Source: Erythrobacter dokdonensis DSW-74 | GTDB taxonomy: Bacteria; Pseudomonadota; Alphaproteobacteria; Sphingomonadales; Sphingomonadaceae | NCBI RefSeq assembly: GCF_001677335.1 | Contig: NZ_LZYB01000004.1 | Location: 1 to 64,000, forward strand | DNA: 64,000 nucleotides | Reading direction: 5' to 3' | In this document: positions 55,362 through 64,000 of the stretch, one piece after another | How the letters are laid out: the number at the start of each line of letters is the position of its first letter | How positions within the stretch are numbered: the stretch's first letter is position 1 | Notes under the pieces: model-generated | What the model saw: the letters and a program-made list of their open reading frames with translations, nothing else | What the model was told of the DNA's origin: nothing | Databases searched by the model: none | Program-made: the position numbers and the translations under genes

Positions 55362-56866
55362 CCGGCGGATTGATCGAGGCGCGAGAAATCGGTCGCCGCA
55401 ATGGTGGCCAGTACCTTCGCGCGCAAGGCGCGCGCCTCGGCCAGCGGCACACCGCGGATCGCGAATTCGCCGCCCGCAAGGCCGAGATGCACCGTGGCAT
55501 AGCCGCGCCAGCGGGCCAGCGGTCCCTGTGCGATCTCGACAGAATGAAGCTTGAGGCGGGTCGCGGTCTGGCTGGTGGGGGACAACAGGCCATGACTGGA
55601 AAAGATCTGGCTGTCATCGACCGCGTGACGGCGGAACTCCCAGGAATAGAGGTTTACCCCCGCAGCCAGCACAGCCAGCCCGATCGGGATCAGCACCACT
55701 CCCGGCGGCGCGAAGATCGCGGCCGGAATCGCCGCAAGCAGCAGAATTGCCGAATCCCGGATGATCCGGTCAGCGAGATAGCGCCGGCTCGCACGCTGCC
55801 AGTGCGTCCGTGCATCGGGCAAATGGAAGCCCGCGGATGTCGCAATCGCTGCAACCTCATCCATCCTGGCAAAGGGTGCAACGACATGGCTGGCGCTTCC
55901 GGCATCCTGCGCGAGACTGACGAAGCTGAGCGAATGCCAGCCGAAACGGTAGCGCAACAGGCCAGTGCCGATCACCAGCGCCTGAACCCGGTGTGCGGGC
56001 ATCACCACATCGGTCCGGGTGAACAGCCCGCGCAAGCGCCGGAACCCGCGCGGGCCGCGGGTCAGGGTAAAGCCCCAGTCGCGCGCGAAGGTGCGGACAA
56101 TGCCGGTACCGAAGCCGATCAGCACCAGCCCGAACAGCCCGGTAACGGCTCCGAGAACCTTGAGCCGGGCATCAAGCGCGACCAGATCGACCCCCTGCGT
56201 TTCAACCAAATCGCGCCATAGGTCGAAATCCCACACCTCGAAGTTGGTGAGACTGTCGACATACTGCAGGATGCCGCCCAGAACCGCGAAGACCGCGAGC
56301 GAAAACTCGAACAGGCCGAAAGTCAGCAGCCGACGCGGGCCGAGTCTGAACAGCACCTCGCCCTCGTCGGCGTCTTCCGGCGCGGAACCGGGCTCGTCAG
56401 AAACGCTGTCGGCGGCCCGTTCCTCGTCGCGCCGGGCGCGAACCAGCCGGCGCAGGCGTTCGCCCTCGGCGGCGGTGAGATACTGGAGGCTGAGGTCCTC
56501 GCCCCCGCCTGCCCCGGTCTCGAACTTGACCGCTGCAAGACCCAGCAGCCGCGGCAGCAGCTTGGCTTCAAGGCTGACATCCTGGATCCGCTCGTAGGGG
56601 ACAGAGCGGGCCGAGCGGCTGAGGATCCCGCTCTCGACGCGGATATCCTGCGCCCCGATGGTATAGGTCAGCCGCCGCCAGCCGATATAGCTGACCAGCG
56701 TGCCGATCACGATCGATGCCACGCCAACGCCAATCCCGATCAGGAAGCGCCCCGATCCGCCGATGCCCGAGAAGATGATCGCGACGGCCGGAAAAATCGC
56801 ACTGCGGATCGCCCCGATGGCGCCGACAGCGACGCTCAGCGGCGCGGTGTGGCGCGCCTCGCTCAC
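55307..56866 (-). CDS. Membrane protein with tandem bacterial PH (bPH2) domains, YdbT-like
   Basis: A 519-residue protein with several membrane segments (FPAVAIIFSGIGG..., FGLFEFSLAVFAVLGGILQY, VTGLFGLVLIGFGTGIV, LAAIPAAIFAPPGVVLIPIGLAVLAA) and three soluble bPH2 blocks, each like RLTYTIGAQDIRVESGILSRSARSVPYERIQDV. The start is GTG at 56866 within a GTGA overlap with the stop of the partner gene, so the two are coupled as in ydbS-ydbT. Function unknown. Confidence 0.82.
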   Translation of the reverse strand: MSEARHTAPLSVAVGAIGAIRSAIFPAVAIIFSGIGGSGRFLIGIGVGVASIVIGTLVSYIGWRRLTYTIGAQDIRVESGILSRSARSVPYERIQDVSLEAKLLPRLLGLAAVKFETGAGGGEDLSLQYLTAAEGERLRRLVRARRDEERAADSVSDEPGSAPEDADEGEVLFRLGPRRLLTFGLFEFSLAVFAVLGGILQYVDSLTNFEVWDFDLWRDLVETQGVDLVALDARLKVLGAVTGLFGLVLIGFGTGIVRTFARDWGFTLTRGPRGFRRLRGLFTRTDVVMPAHRVQALVIGTGLLRYRFGWHSLSFVSLAQDAGSASHVVAPFARMDEVAAIATSAGFHLPDARTHWQRASRRYLADRIIRDSAILLLAAIPAAIFAPPGVVLIPIGLAVLAAGVNLYSWEFRRHAVDDSQIFSSHGLLSPTSQTATRLKLHSVEIAQGPLARWRGYATVHLGLAGGEFAIRGVPLAEARALRAKVLATIAATDFSRLDQSAGQTLSDAQSGFSANFAAT

Positions 56867-57381
56867 ATGCTTTCCCGGCGGATATGCGCGCGGATCTCCT
56901 CGCGCATATCGCGCGCCAGTTCCTCCCCGAGGCCGGGGAGCGATACCGAGGCATTGTGATTGCCCGCCGTGTGCAGCGTCATGGTGGCGATGCCGAAGAA
57001 GCGTTCGAGCGGGCCCTGGTCGACGTCGATATGCTGCACCCGGCCGAAGGGGACCACGGTGTCGGACCGCCACAGGATCCCGCGCACCACGCGCAGGCGG
57101 TCGGCCGCAATCTGGTAGCCGCGGGCATTGTAGCGGCGGGCCGGCACGCGAATGACGAGAGCCAGCGCGATCAACAGCACCGGTCCCGCAATCGCGCCGG
57201 GGGGCAGCAGCGCCTTGTCCCGGCTGATCGCTTCGAGCACCAAGGCTGCGACAAGAAAGGGAATGGCAAACAGCACCGTGCGCACCCTGAGCGCATGGGT
57301 ATAGTTCGGATGCAGGCGGGTCAGTTCGCCTTCATCATCGACAGGCAGGCCCGAAGGGCTGGGCGCGATCATCTGGTCCAT
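56863..57381 (-). CDS. PH-domain membrane protein, YdbS-like
   Basis: A 172-residue protein with two membrane helices (VRTVLFAIPFLVAALVLEAIS and LPPGAIAGPVLLIALALVIRV) and one bPH2 domain (YNARGYQIAADRLRVVRGILWRSDTVVPFGRVQHIDVDQGPLERFFGIATMTLHTAG). It is the short partner of the following gene. Confidence 0.85.
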   Translation of the reverse strand: MDQMIAPSPSGLPVDDEGELTRLHPNYTHALRVRTVLFAIPFLVAALVLEAISRDKALLPPGAIAGPVLLIALALVIRVPARRYNARGYQIAADRLRVVRGILWRSDTVVPFGRVQHIDVDQGPLERFFGIATMTLHTAGNHNASVSLPGLGEELARDMREEIRAHIRRESM

Positions 57382-57431
57382 GGTGCATTACTTGCGCAAT
57401 ACACTCGTGCCGCGCAAGGATTTTCCGTCGC

Positions 57432-58601
57432 CTAGCGTCGCTGGTCGAAGCGCCTGCCCACCAGTGCAGCAGCGATATTGGTCTTCTGCACGTCGATGCT
57501 GCCCCCGGCGATCCCCCAGGCATAGGCATCGCGCAAGCGCTGTTCCATGCCGTAGTCCTTGTGATAGCCGTAGCCGCCCATCACCTGCATCCCCATCGCC
57601 GCGACCTCGCGCACGATTTCGTTGGCATAGCATTTCGCGACCGAGCTTTCGAACACGGTCGGCAGCCCGTCGGGCTGGTTAGCGGCATTGGCAGCCGCGC
57701 GGTGAATCAGCAGGCGCGCGGCTTCGACCTTCATCGCCATCTCGGCGATCTTGAGCTGCACCGCCTGGAATTCGACGATCGGCTTGCCGAAGGCCTCGCG
57801 CTCCTGGACATATTGCGTCGCGGCCTCCAGCGCGGCTGATGCCACGCCGAGCGACTGGGTCGCATTGCCGCAGCGTTCGAGCCCGAAGGCGCTCATCAGC
57901 CTGCCGAATCCGCCCGCGCCGATGATCACATTGCCCGCAGGCACGCGCACATCCTCGATCGCGTAGTCGGCCGTGGCGATGCCGCGAAAGCCCATCAGCT
58001 CCTCGCGCTTGCCGAACTGCATTCCGGCCAAGTCCTTCTCCAGCAGGATCGCGCCGATCCCCTTGGCTCCCGGTTCATCGGTGAAGCGGCAATAGGTGAC
58101 GTAATAATCCGAATGGCCCCCGCCGCTGGTCCAGCGCTTGTAGCCGTTGACGACATAGTGGTTGCCATCGAGCACCGCGCGGGTTTTCAGGTCGGTCAGC
58201 GCCGTGCCCGCGTCGGGTTCGGACATCGAGACCGCGACCACCTTTTCGCCCTTGATGACTTCGGGCAGCACCTTGGCCTTCATCTCCGCCGAGCCGAAGC
58301 GTTCGATGGTGCGTACCGGCCCGGACAGCGCCTCGAACACCGGAAAGGCAACCGCATTGGAGATCTTGGCGAATTCCTCCAGCACGATCAGCGCCTCGAG
58401 ATGGCCCAGCCCCAGCCCGCCATATTGGGTCGGCAGGTTGATGCCGAGGAAGCCCATCTCGCCATAGGTGCGCAGCATGTCGTGCGGGACGGGGTAGTCC
58501 CTTTCCTCCATGTCGCGCGCCAGAGCTGGCAGTTCCTTGCGCGCAAACTTGCGCGCGGTCTCCTGCAGCTCGCGCTGCTCGTCGGTCAGCTGGAAGTTCA
58601 T
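57432..58601 (-). CDS. Acyl-CoA dehydrogenase
   Basis: A 389-residue FAD enzyme: MNFQLTDEQRELQETARKFARKEL, the FAD-binding VSMSEPDAGTALTDL and YVVNGYKRWTSGGGHSDYYVTYC, IGAGGFGRLMSAFGLERC, and the C-terminal YGYHKDYGMEQRLRDAYAWGIAGGSIDVQKTNIA with the region of the catalytic base. Length is standard. It introduces an alpha-beta double bond in an acyl-CoA. It is divergent from the GST-SDR pair and may belong to the same catabolic cluster. Confidence 0.92.
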   Translation of the reverse strand: MNFQLTDEQRELQETARKFARKELPALARDMEERDYPVPHDMLRTYGEMGFLGINLPTQYGGLGLGHLEALIVLEEFAKISNAVAFPVFEALSGPVRTIERFGSAEMKAKVLPEVIKGEKVVAVSMSEPDAGTALTDLKTRAVLDGNHYVVNGYKRWTSGGGHSDYYVTYCRFTDEPGAKGIGAILLEKDLAGMQFGKREELMGFRGIATADYAIEDVRVPAGNVIIGAGGFGRLMSAFGLERCGNATQSLGVASAALEAATQYVQEREAFGKPIVEFQAVQLKIAEMAMKVEAARLLIHRAAANAANQPDGLPTVFESSVAKCYANEIVREVAAMGMQVMGGYGYHKDYGMEQRLRDAYAWGIAGGSIDVQKTNIAAALVGRRFDQRR

Positions 58602-58711
58602 GGCCGCCTCAATCCTCTGTCATCTCTCGCACGTCCCCTAGCGCATTTGTGAGGCTGGCGCACAAGCCCTGGAAGACTAGGAATTCACCAGACCATTTGC
58701 CGGAGAGACAC

Positions 58712-59371
58712 ATGACCACGCTCCATTCCAGCCTCGGCCCCAATCCGCGCCTCGTTCGGATGTTCATGGTCGAGAAGGGCCTCGAGGAGGGCCCAAAAGG
58801 ACAGGGGGATTTCACCCGCGTCCATTACGACATCATCACCGGCCAGAACCGGCAGGACGCCGCCTATGTCGCAAAGAACCCGATGGGCACCACCCCGACG
58901 CTGGAACTCGACGACGGCACCTGCCTCACCGAAAGCTGGCCGATCTGCGAATTCATCGAGGAAATGCACCCCGAACCCAACCTGTTCGGCGAAACCCCGG
59001 TGGAGCGCGCCACGGTGCGCAAATGGGCGCGCCTGTTCGATCAGGAAGTGGTGGTGCCGATGACGATGGGCTTTCGCGCGGGGGCAGGCCGTCCGATGTT
59101 CGAACCGCGTATGGCGGTAGTCTCGCCGGAGGCAGGGGCGGAACTTTCCGCCATGGCAGACGCGAAGTGGCGGATGTTCGACGAGTTTCTCGGCGGCAGC
59201 AACCACATCGCGCTGGGGCGGTTCACCTTTGCCGACCTGATCATTTTCGCCTTTGCCAATTTCGGCTTCACCGTGGGCTGGAAACTGCCCGAGGGCACCG
59301 ACAACCTCGCCCGCTTCATCGACACCCACAACCAGCGGGCTTGCGCGGCGATCTGGCAACAGGCTGAATAA
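58712..59371 (+). CDS. Glutathione S-transferase
   Basis: A 219-residue thioredoxin-fold GST. The N-terminal domain has LGPNPRLVRMFMVEKGL, NPMGTTPTLELDDGTCLTESWPICEFIEE (the P-T-L-x-L and E-S motif binding glutathione); the C-terminal helical domain has FTFADLIIFAFANF. The start at 58712 follows GGAGAG. It is immediately followed by an SDR gene (TAA directly before ATG). Substrate unknown; some sphingomonad GSTs act in ether cleavage or dehalogenation. Confidence 0.88.
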   Translation: MTTLHSSLGPNPRLVRMFMVEKGLEEGPKGQGDFTRVHYDIITGQNRQDAAYVAKNPMGTTPTLELDDGTCLTESWPICEFIEEMHPEPNLFGETPVERATVRKWARLFDQEVVVPMTMGFRAGAGRPMFEPRMAVVSPEAGAELSAMADAKWRMFDEFLGGSNHIALGRFTFADLIIFAFANFGFTVGWKLPEGTDNLARFIDTHNQRACAAIWQQAE

Positions 59372-60151
59372 ATGCCTGACCTGTCGGGAAAGGTCGCGAT
59401 CGTCACCGGCTGCGCCAGCGGCATCGGCGCGGCGGCAGTGCGGCGCTTTGTGGCGGATGGGGCCAAGGTGCTCGGCACCGACATGGACGAAACGCGCGGC
59501 GCGGCGCTCTGTGCCGAAACAGGCGCGCTGTTTGCCGTGCAGGACGTGTCGGACCGCGCGGCCTGGCCGCAGATCGTGGCGCGCGCGGTGGAGGCCTTCG
59601 GGCGGCTCGATATCCTCATCAACAATGCCGGGATGGTGTCGGGCGCTGGCATCGGCGATCTTGACGATGATGCGATGTTCGCCGCGTGGGACCGGGTGCT
59701 GGCCGTCAACCTCACCGGCACGATGGCAGGGTGCCGGGCGGCGATTGCTGCAATGCGCGACAATCCGGGCGGAGCAAAAGGCGCGATCATCAACATCGCC
59801 TCGACCACTGCCATCGCCCCGCTGCCGACCGATGTCGGCTATTCGGCAAGCAAGGGCGCGGTGCGGGTGCTTAGCAAGTCGGTCGCCACATGGTGCGCAC
59901 AGCATCAATTGGACATCCGCTGCAACACCGTGATCCCCGGCGCGACCATGACCGGCATTCTCGAAGCCGCCGAACAGCAGACCCCCGGCCTGATCGCGGC
60001 GGTGGCCAAGACCTCGCCGCTGAACCGCCTCGCCGATCCGGCGGAAACGGCCGCCGCCATCGCTTTTCTTGCCAGCGACGAATGTCCCTTCATGACCGGC
60101 GCGGAGATGGTGGTGGACGGGGCGGCACTTTCGATCCATCCCGGGTTCTAG
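59372..60151 (+). CDS. Short-chain dehydrogenase/reductase
   Basis: A 259-residue classical SDR. The cofactor motif is TGCASGIG, NNAG is present, and the catalytic Ser is in NIASTTA with YSASK for Tyr-Lys; the C-terminal FLASDECPFMTGAEMVVDGA is standard. The GST stop abuts its ATG, so they are one transcript. Oxidises or reduces a hydroxyl/keto group on an unknown substrate. Confidence 0.9.
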   Translation: MPDLSGKVAIVTGCASGIGAAAVRRFVADGAKVLGTDMDETRGAALCAETGALFAVQDVSDRAAWPQIVARAVEAFGRLDILINNAGMVSGAGIGDLDDDAMFAAWDRVLAVNLTGTMAGCRAAIAAMRDNPGGAKGAIINIASTTAIAPLPTDVGYSASKGAVRVLSKSVATWCAQHQLDIRCNTVIPGATMTGILEAAEQQTPGLIAAVAKTSPLNRLADPAETAAAIAFLASDECPFMTGAEMVVDGAALSIHPGF

Positions 60152-60160
60152 CGCCCCGGA

Positions 60161-61492
60161 TCAACCGGTGCGCATCTTCTCCAGATAACCCGTCGGCCCC
60201 ATCTGCGCCGCAGTCCATGCGAAGATCGCCATGGCGGCAAGGCCCGAGGCAAGACACACGCCGAACACCGCGATCGCGAGCGCACTCGCCCCCTGTGTGG
60301 GCGCCAATGCATCGCTCACCGCGCCGATCACCGCGAGGCCCAGCGCCTGGCCGACCAGGTTGTTGAAGAACAGCGCGATAGCGACCGCAAAGCCGCGGCT
60401 GGCCGGTTCGACGCTGGCCTGAATGCCTGACAGGATGCCCGCCTGACTGGCGACATAGATCGCATAGGCAAGCCCGAACCAGCCGAGGAACGCGACAAAG
60501 CTGCTCGACGTGAGGCTCAGCGCCAGCGGCACCACGCAGCCGAGGCTCACAGCGCCCGGCAGCCAGGCCCGCCAGCGCTCGTCGCGCCCGCACAGCCACT
60601 GGGTGACATAGCCGCCAAGGATCGGCCCCGGTATCCCGCCAAGGAAAAAGGTGAAGCCGAGATAGAGCCCCACCTCGCCGGTCGAGATCGGGAACTGGCG
60701 CAGCATCACCGCCGCCATCCAGAAGGCCAGCGCATAGCCGATCATGATCTGCACCGCCCAGCCCAGCGCCAGCCCCATGAACACGCGGTTGGTGACGAGG
60801 CTGCGGATCGTCGCGCCCAGCGGCTGCTGCGCCATGTCGGTGCCCGCCGGAGCATAGCGCCCGCGCACCGGCTCGCGCACGGTGAGGTAGATGAGCGCTC
60901 CGATCAGCAGGCCCGGCAGACCCATCAGCGCAAAGGCCCAGCGCCAGCCGAAGGCCTCGGCCAGCTGCCCGCCGATCAGCAATCCGCCCGCCGTCCCCAT
61001 GCTCGCCCCGATGGTGAGATAGCCCATCGCCTTGGCCAGTTCGCCGCGCGCGAAGAAATCGGCGACGAGGCTTTGCGAGGAGGGGCCGGAACAGCCCTCG
61101 CCCACGCCCACACCGGTGCGCGCCATGAACAGCGTCCAGAACCCCGTCGCCAGCCCGCAGACCGCCGTCATCAGGCTCCAGAATCCGATCGCGGCGGCGA
61201 CGATGTTCTTCCTCACCGAACGGTCGGCCAGCCGCGCGGCGGGGAAGCCGGCGAGGACATAGACCAGGCTGAACGCCGCCCCGCCGAGCAGACCAAGCTC
61301 GAAATCGCTGAGCGAAAACTCGGCCTTGATGTCCTCGACAAGGATGCCGAACACCAGCCGGTCGGCGACGCTGAAGGCGCTGGTCAGCGTCAGCAGCGCC
61401 AGCACATACCATCTGTAGGCGCCCCGCTGATCGCCGGGCGCCTCCGCCTCAATGGTCGGCCCCTTAATGATGGGGACGCGCGGTAAGGCCAT
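60161..61492 (-). CDS. MFS transporter (spinster-like)
   Basis: A 443-residue protein with about 12 helices: LLTLTSAFSVADRLVFGILVEDIKAEF, GFPAARLADRSVRKN (loop 2-3), RTGVGVGEGCSGPSSQSLVADFF. It resembles the transporter at 35133 in overall type. The 5' end overlaps the preceding SDR gene by 29 bp, so the two are likely co-transcribed and handle a related substrate. Confidence 0.82.
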   Translation of the reverse strand: MALPRVPIIKGPTIEAEAPGDQRGAYRWYVLALLTLTSAFSVADRLVFGILVEDIKAEFSLSDFELGLLGGAAFSLVYVLAGFPAARLADRSVRKNIVAAAIGFWSLMTAVCGLATGFWTLFMARTGVGVGEGCSGPSSQSLVADFFARGELAKAMGYLTIGASMGTAGGLLIGGQLAEAFGWRWAFALMGLPGLLIGALIYLTVREPVRGRYAPAGTDMAQQPLGATIRSLVTNRVFMGLALGWAVQIMIGYALAFWMAAVMLRQFPISTGEVGLYLGFTFFLGGIPGPILGGYVTQWLCGRDERWRAWLPGAVSLGCVVPLALSLTSSSFVAFLGWFGLAYAIYVASQAGILSGIQASVEPASRGFAVAIALFFNNLVGQALGLAVIGAVSDALAPTQGASALAIAVFGVCLASGLAAMAIFAWTAAQMGPTGYLEKMRTG

Positions 61493-62243
61493 TATCCACC
61501 GGGATCGTCAGGCCATTGAGGAAGCGCGCCTCGTCCGAGGCGAGGAACAGCACGCAGCCTGCCACATCCTTCGGGTGGCCCAGCGCGTCCATCGGCAGCG
61601 GGCCTTCGGGGATGTCCATCGGGGTCTCGCCCGCGCGGCCCGATACGCCCATCACCATCGGCGTTTCGATCCCGCCCGGCGCAAGCGCGTTGACGCGAAT
61701 GCCATAGCCCTTGTCCTGAAAATCCATCGCAAGGCTGCGGGTCATCCCGGCGATCCCCGCCTTGCACGCGGCATAGGCAGGGATATTGCCATAGCCCAGC
61801 AGCGCGGCAGTGGAGGCCATGTTGATGATCGACGAGCCGCCCCCGCCGACTGTCTGGTGTCGGTGCTTCATCAGCGGCACGGCATATTTGCACCCCAAAA
61901 AGGTGCCGACCACGTGAATGTCGAGATGCAGGCGGAAGTGGGCGAGGCTGCAATCCTCGATGCTTTCGAAGATCACGTTGCCCGCGTTGTTCACAAGGAT
62001 ATCGAGCCCGCCGTGGCGTTCCTTGACCGCGCGCATGACCTCGATCCACTGGTCCTCGCTGGTGACATCCAGCGCCATGGCATCACCGCCGATCTCGGCC
62101 GCGACCTTGTGCGCCAGTTCGACCTCGCGGTCGGTGACGATCACCGTCGCACCCTCGCGCGCCAGCGCCTCGCAGTCGGCCTTGCCCAGACCCATTGCGC
62201 CGCCCGTAACGAGCGCGACCTTGCCTGCCACCCTGCCCGCCAT
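61464..62243 (-). CDS. Short-chain dehydrogenase/reductase
   Basis: A 259-residue classical SDR: TGGAMGLG cofactor motif, NNAGN, the catalytic Ser in NMASTAALLGYG, and YAACK (Tyr-Lys) with Ala-Cys between. The C-terminal FLASDEARFLNGLTIPVDNGL is normal. It overlaps the following MFS gene, and is divergent from the Rieske oxygenase at 62372. Substrate unknown. Confidence 0.9.
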   Translation of the reverse strand: MAGRVAGKVALVTGGAMGLGKADCEALAREGATVIVTDREVELAHKVAAEIGGDAMALDVTSEDQWIEVMRAVKERHGGLDILVNNAGNVIFESIEDCSLAHFRLHLDIHVVGTFLGCKYAVPLMKHRHQTVGGGGSSIINMASTAALLGYGNIPAYAACKAGIAGMTRSLAMDFQDKGYGIRVNALAPGGIETPMVMGVSGRAGETPMDIPEGPLPMDALGHPKDVAGCVLFLASDEARFLNGLTIPVDNGLTARPHH

Positions 62244-62371
62244 CTGCTCTCTCCCCGAAGCGTTGTTATAGCCTGCAGCCTATCGGGCGCGCGGGCCGCC
62301 GCCACTGTCGAAAGCGCGCATTCGCAGGCCGGGCTGACAGAGCCTATCCTTGCCGCAAGGGGAGAGGCGAG

Positions 62372-63685
62372 ATGATGGACGCGGCCGAAGTCACCCGGTT
62401 GAAGGCGCTGATGGAGTGGGAAGGCAGGCGCACCGCACCGCCAGAGGGCTTCCCCAGGCTGCCCGACATGCCTGCCGCGCGCTATACGTCGCCAGAATAT
62501 TTCGCGCTCGAACGCGAACACGTGTTCCGCAAGTCCTGGCTGTTCGCCGGGCACATGGACGAGGTTCCGGAACCGGGGTGCTGGATGCGCTGGCACAATG
62601 CCGGCGATCCGATCGTTATCGTCCACGGCATGGACGGCAAGGTACGCGCCTTCCACAATACCTGCCGCCACCGCGGCGCGCCTGTCGTGACAGAGGATCG
62701 CGGCAAGTCGAGCCGCCTGATGTGCGGCTATCACAACTGGACCTACAAGACCGACGGGAGCCTGGTCGGCGTGCCCGAGCGGCGCGATTTCCCCGAGGAT
62801 TTCGATCTGTCGTGCCGGGGTCTGCTGCCGGTCAGGTGCGAACTGTTCGGCAAGGTCATATTCGTCAATTTCGACGAGAACGCGATCCCGCTCGTCGACT
62901 GGCTCGGCCCGCTCGCGCGCGAATGGGAGGAGTTCGCCTTCGACCGCATCCGCCTCGCCGCGCGGCACAGCTTCGATCTCAATTGCAACTGGAAGGTGGC
63001 GATGGAGGCCAACATGGAAGTCTACCATGTGCCTTTCATCCATCCCCAGACAGTCGCGCCGCTGGTCGATTCGACGCGCAATCTCAACACCATGTACCCC
63101 AATGGCCATGCGCGGATGCTGGCTCCGCCGCCGCAGCAGACCGACCGCGAACATGTGCGCGCGATTGATTCGCCGCCGGGCTGGCAACAGATCGAGACCG
63201 TGGGTGAGCTGGGGCGCACCTGCACCCAGAGCTACACGCTGTTTCCCAACTGGGTCAGCCCCTTGAGCAACTACTTCGTGCCCCCGCTGGTGTTCTGGCC
63301 CACCTCGCTGACGACCACGCGGCTCGAACTGGTGACCATGGCACTGGACTGGGGTGACGCCCCCGCACCCGACCTGTGGACCGTACCCGATGCCAGCCAG
63401 CCTAACGGACGGCAGATGAGCCCGATCATCCTCGAGGACACCCAGTTCGGCGAGGCAATCCAGCACTCGATGCAATCGGCCGCCTTCCGCAGCGTGCCCC
63501 TGTCCTATCAGGAAGCGCGCATCTACGCCTTCCACCAGAGCCTCGACAGGATGATCGGGGAACGCAACATCCCCGAGCATCTGCGGGTCGAACCGGTGAT
63601 CGGCAGCGACTGGATCTGGCCCAATGATCCGCGCACCGCGCAGATGGAGCGCGAGCGCAGCGCAGGTCGGCAGACAGCGAAATGA
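62372..63685 (+). CDS. Rieske non-heme iron oxygenase, alpha subunit
   Basis: A 437-residue ring-hydroxylating-type oxygenase. The Rieske cluster ligands are C98/H100 (NTCRHRG) and C118/H121 (CGYHNWTY). The mononuclear iron site lies in NWKVAMEANMEVYHVPFIH, with H219 and H224. The usual bridging Asp before the Tyr-His is Glu (E216), as in the CntA-like branch. No beta subunit, ferredoxin or reductase is alongside, so partners must be elsewhere. It hydroxylates or demethylates an unknown substrate. Confidence 0.9.
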   Translation: MMDAAEVTRLKALMEWEGRRTAPPEGFPRLPDMPAARYTSPEYFALEREHVFRKSWLFAGHMDEVPEPGCWMRWHNAGDPIVIVHGMDGKVRAFHNTCRHRGAPVVTEDRGKSSRLMCGYHNWTYKTDGSLVGVPERRDFPEDFDLSCRGLLPVRCELFGKVIFVNFDENAIPLVDWLGPLAREWEEFAFDRIRLAARHSFDLNCNWKVAMEANMEVYHVPFIHPQTVAPLVDSTRNLNTMYPNGHARMLAPPPQQTDREHVRAIDSPPGWQQIETVGELGRTCTQSYTLFPNWVSPLSNYFVPPLVFWPTSLTTTRLELVTMALDWGDAPAPDLWTVPDASQPNGRQMSPIILEDTQFGEAIQHSMQSAAFRSVPLSYQEARIYAFHQSLDRMIGERNIPEHLRVEPVIGSDWIWPNDPRTAQMERERSAGRQTAK

Positions 63686-63883
63686 CGCTACGGCACCGTG
63701 CTTTTGCAGGCTGTTGTGACGTTTTTGTCGCACATTGGCGCGGTCACTATCGCTTTTGCTGATAGCGTGTTCGCGCGCGGGCCATACACCTGCATGCCAT
63801 ACCGATAGGCGCGAAGAAACGCGCCACGGCACTGGGGAACCAGGGCGCGCGGGCGAGCCGCGGCCCGCAGGGGAGAGAGGACC

Positions 63884-64000
63884 ATGAACACACTTCGTGC
63901 CCGAAATGTATCCGGAGCCCGCCACGGCAGATTGCGCACGGCGCTGCTTTGCGGCGCTGCCCTTGGCGGCGTTGCCGCGCTGCCGAGCGCAGCCCATGCG
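63884..64000 (+). CDS. Start of an exported protein, perhaps a TonB-dependent receptor
   Basis: An ATG at 63884 after GGGGAGAGAGG opens 39 codons to the window end, forming a complete signal peptide (LRTALLCGAALGGVAALPSAAHA). Nothing of the mature protein is visible. Long Arg-rich signal peptides of this type are common on sphingomonad TonB-dependent receptors, and the catabolic context fits, but this is a guess. Confidence 0.6.
   Translation, partial: MNTLRARNVSGARHGRLRTALLCGAALGGVAALPSAAHA

Overview
The window is GC-rich chromosomal DNA from an alphaproteobacterium, most likely a sphingomonad close to Erythrobacter/Porphyrobacter (order Sphingomonadales). This rests on gene content: a PgmG-type phosphomannomutase/phosphoglucomutase, MipZ, an OmpA protein with a long poly-proline linker, a TonB-ExbB-ExbD-ExbD operon, Rieske/cytochrome b/cytochrome c1 genes in the alphaproteobacterial order, and several sphingomonad-style secreted proteins. 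The genus is inference.

Layout. 1-9538 is housekeeping: an OmpA-family protein cut by the window edge, a coupled prs-unknown-hisN operon, a phosphate-selective porin and phoU that both carry Pho-box-like sites, glpX, hom, and two secreted proteins of unknown role. 9923-12581 is the tonB-exbB-exbD-exbD energy-transduction operon, closed by a strong terminator. Just after it, at 12702-12717, lies a 16-bp sequence matching the ParB-binding parS consensus at 15 of 16 positions. With mipZ about 5 kb away, it suggests an origin-proximal location. 12739-19716 holds an Lhr-like helicase, a DUF2059-type protein, pgmG, a J-domain protein, mipZ and panC.

19788-35107 is the most striking region: a tRNA-Gly gene whose 3' end (31 bp) is repeated perfectly at 35077-35107, bounding a 15.2-kb genomic island. 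Next to the tRNA is a P4-type tyrosine recombinase gene broken by an in-frame TAG, so the island is probably stranded. Its cargo is a chaperone-usher pilus operon (three tandem pilin paralogues, a fourth subunit lacking the N-terminal extension, a usher and a chaperone), a secreted protein upstream, an MFS transporter, a block of small lipoproteins and secreted proteins on the opposite strand, and an AraC-family regulator.

35133-57381 returns to the core chromosome: an MFS transporter, an S9 peptidase, a seven-function Mrp Na+/H+ antiporter operon (fused MrpAB, then C to G, every junction an ATGA overlap), apt, the petABC bc1 complex, pepN-pgeF, an NAD(P)-binding epimerase-like protein, a DMT transporter with a threonine aldolase, a GNAT protein and two PH-domain membrane proteins.

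57432-64000 looks like a catabolic cluster: acyl-CoA dehydrogenase, glutathione S-transferase, two short-chain dehydrogenases, an MFS transporter, a Rieske oxygenase alpha subunit, and the signal peptide of a further exported protein, perhaps a TonB-dependent receptor. The substrate cannot be read from the sequence.
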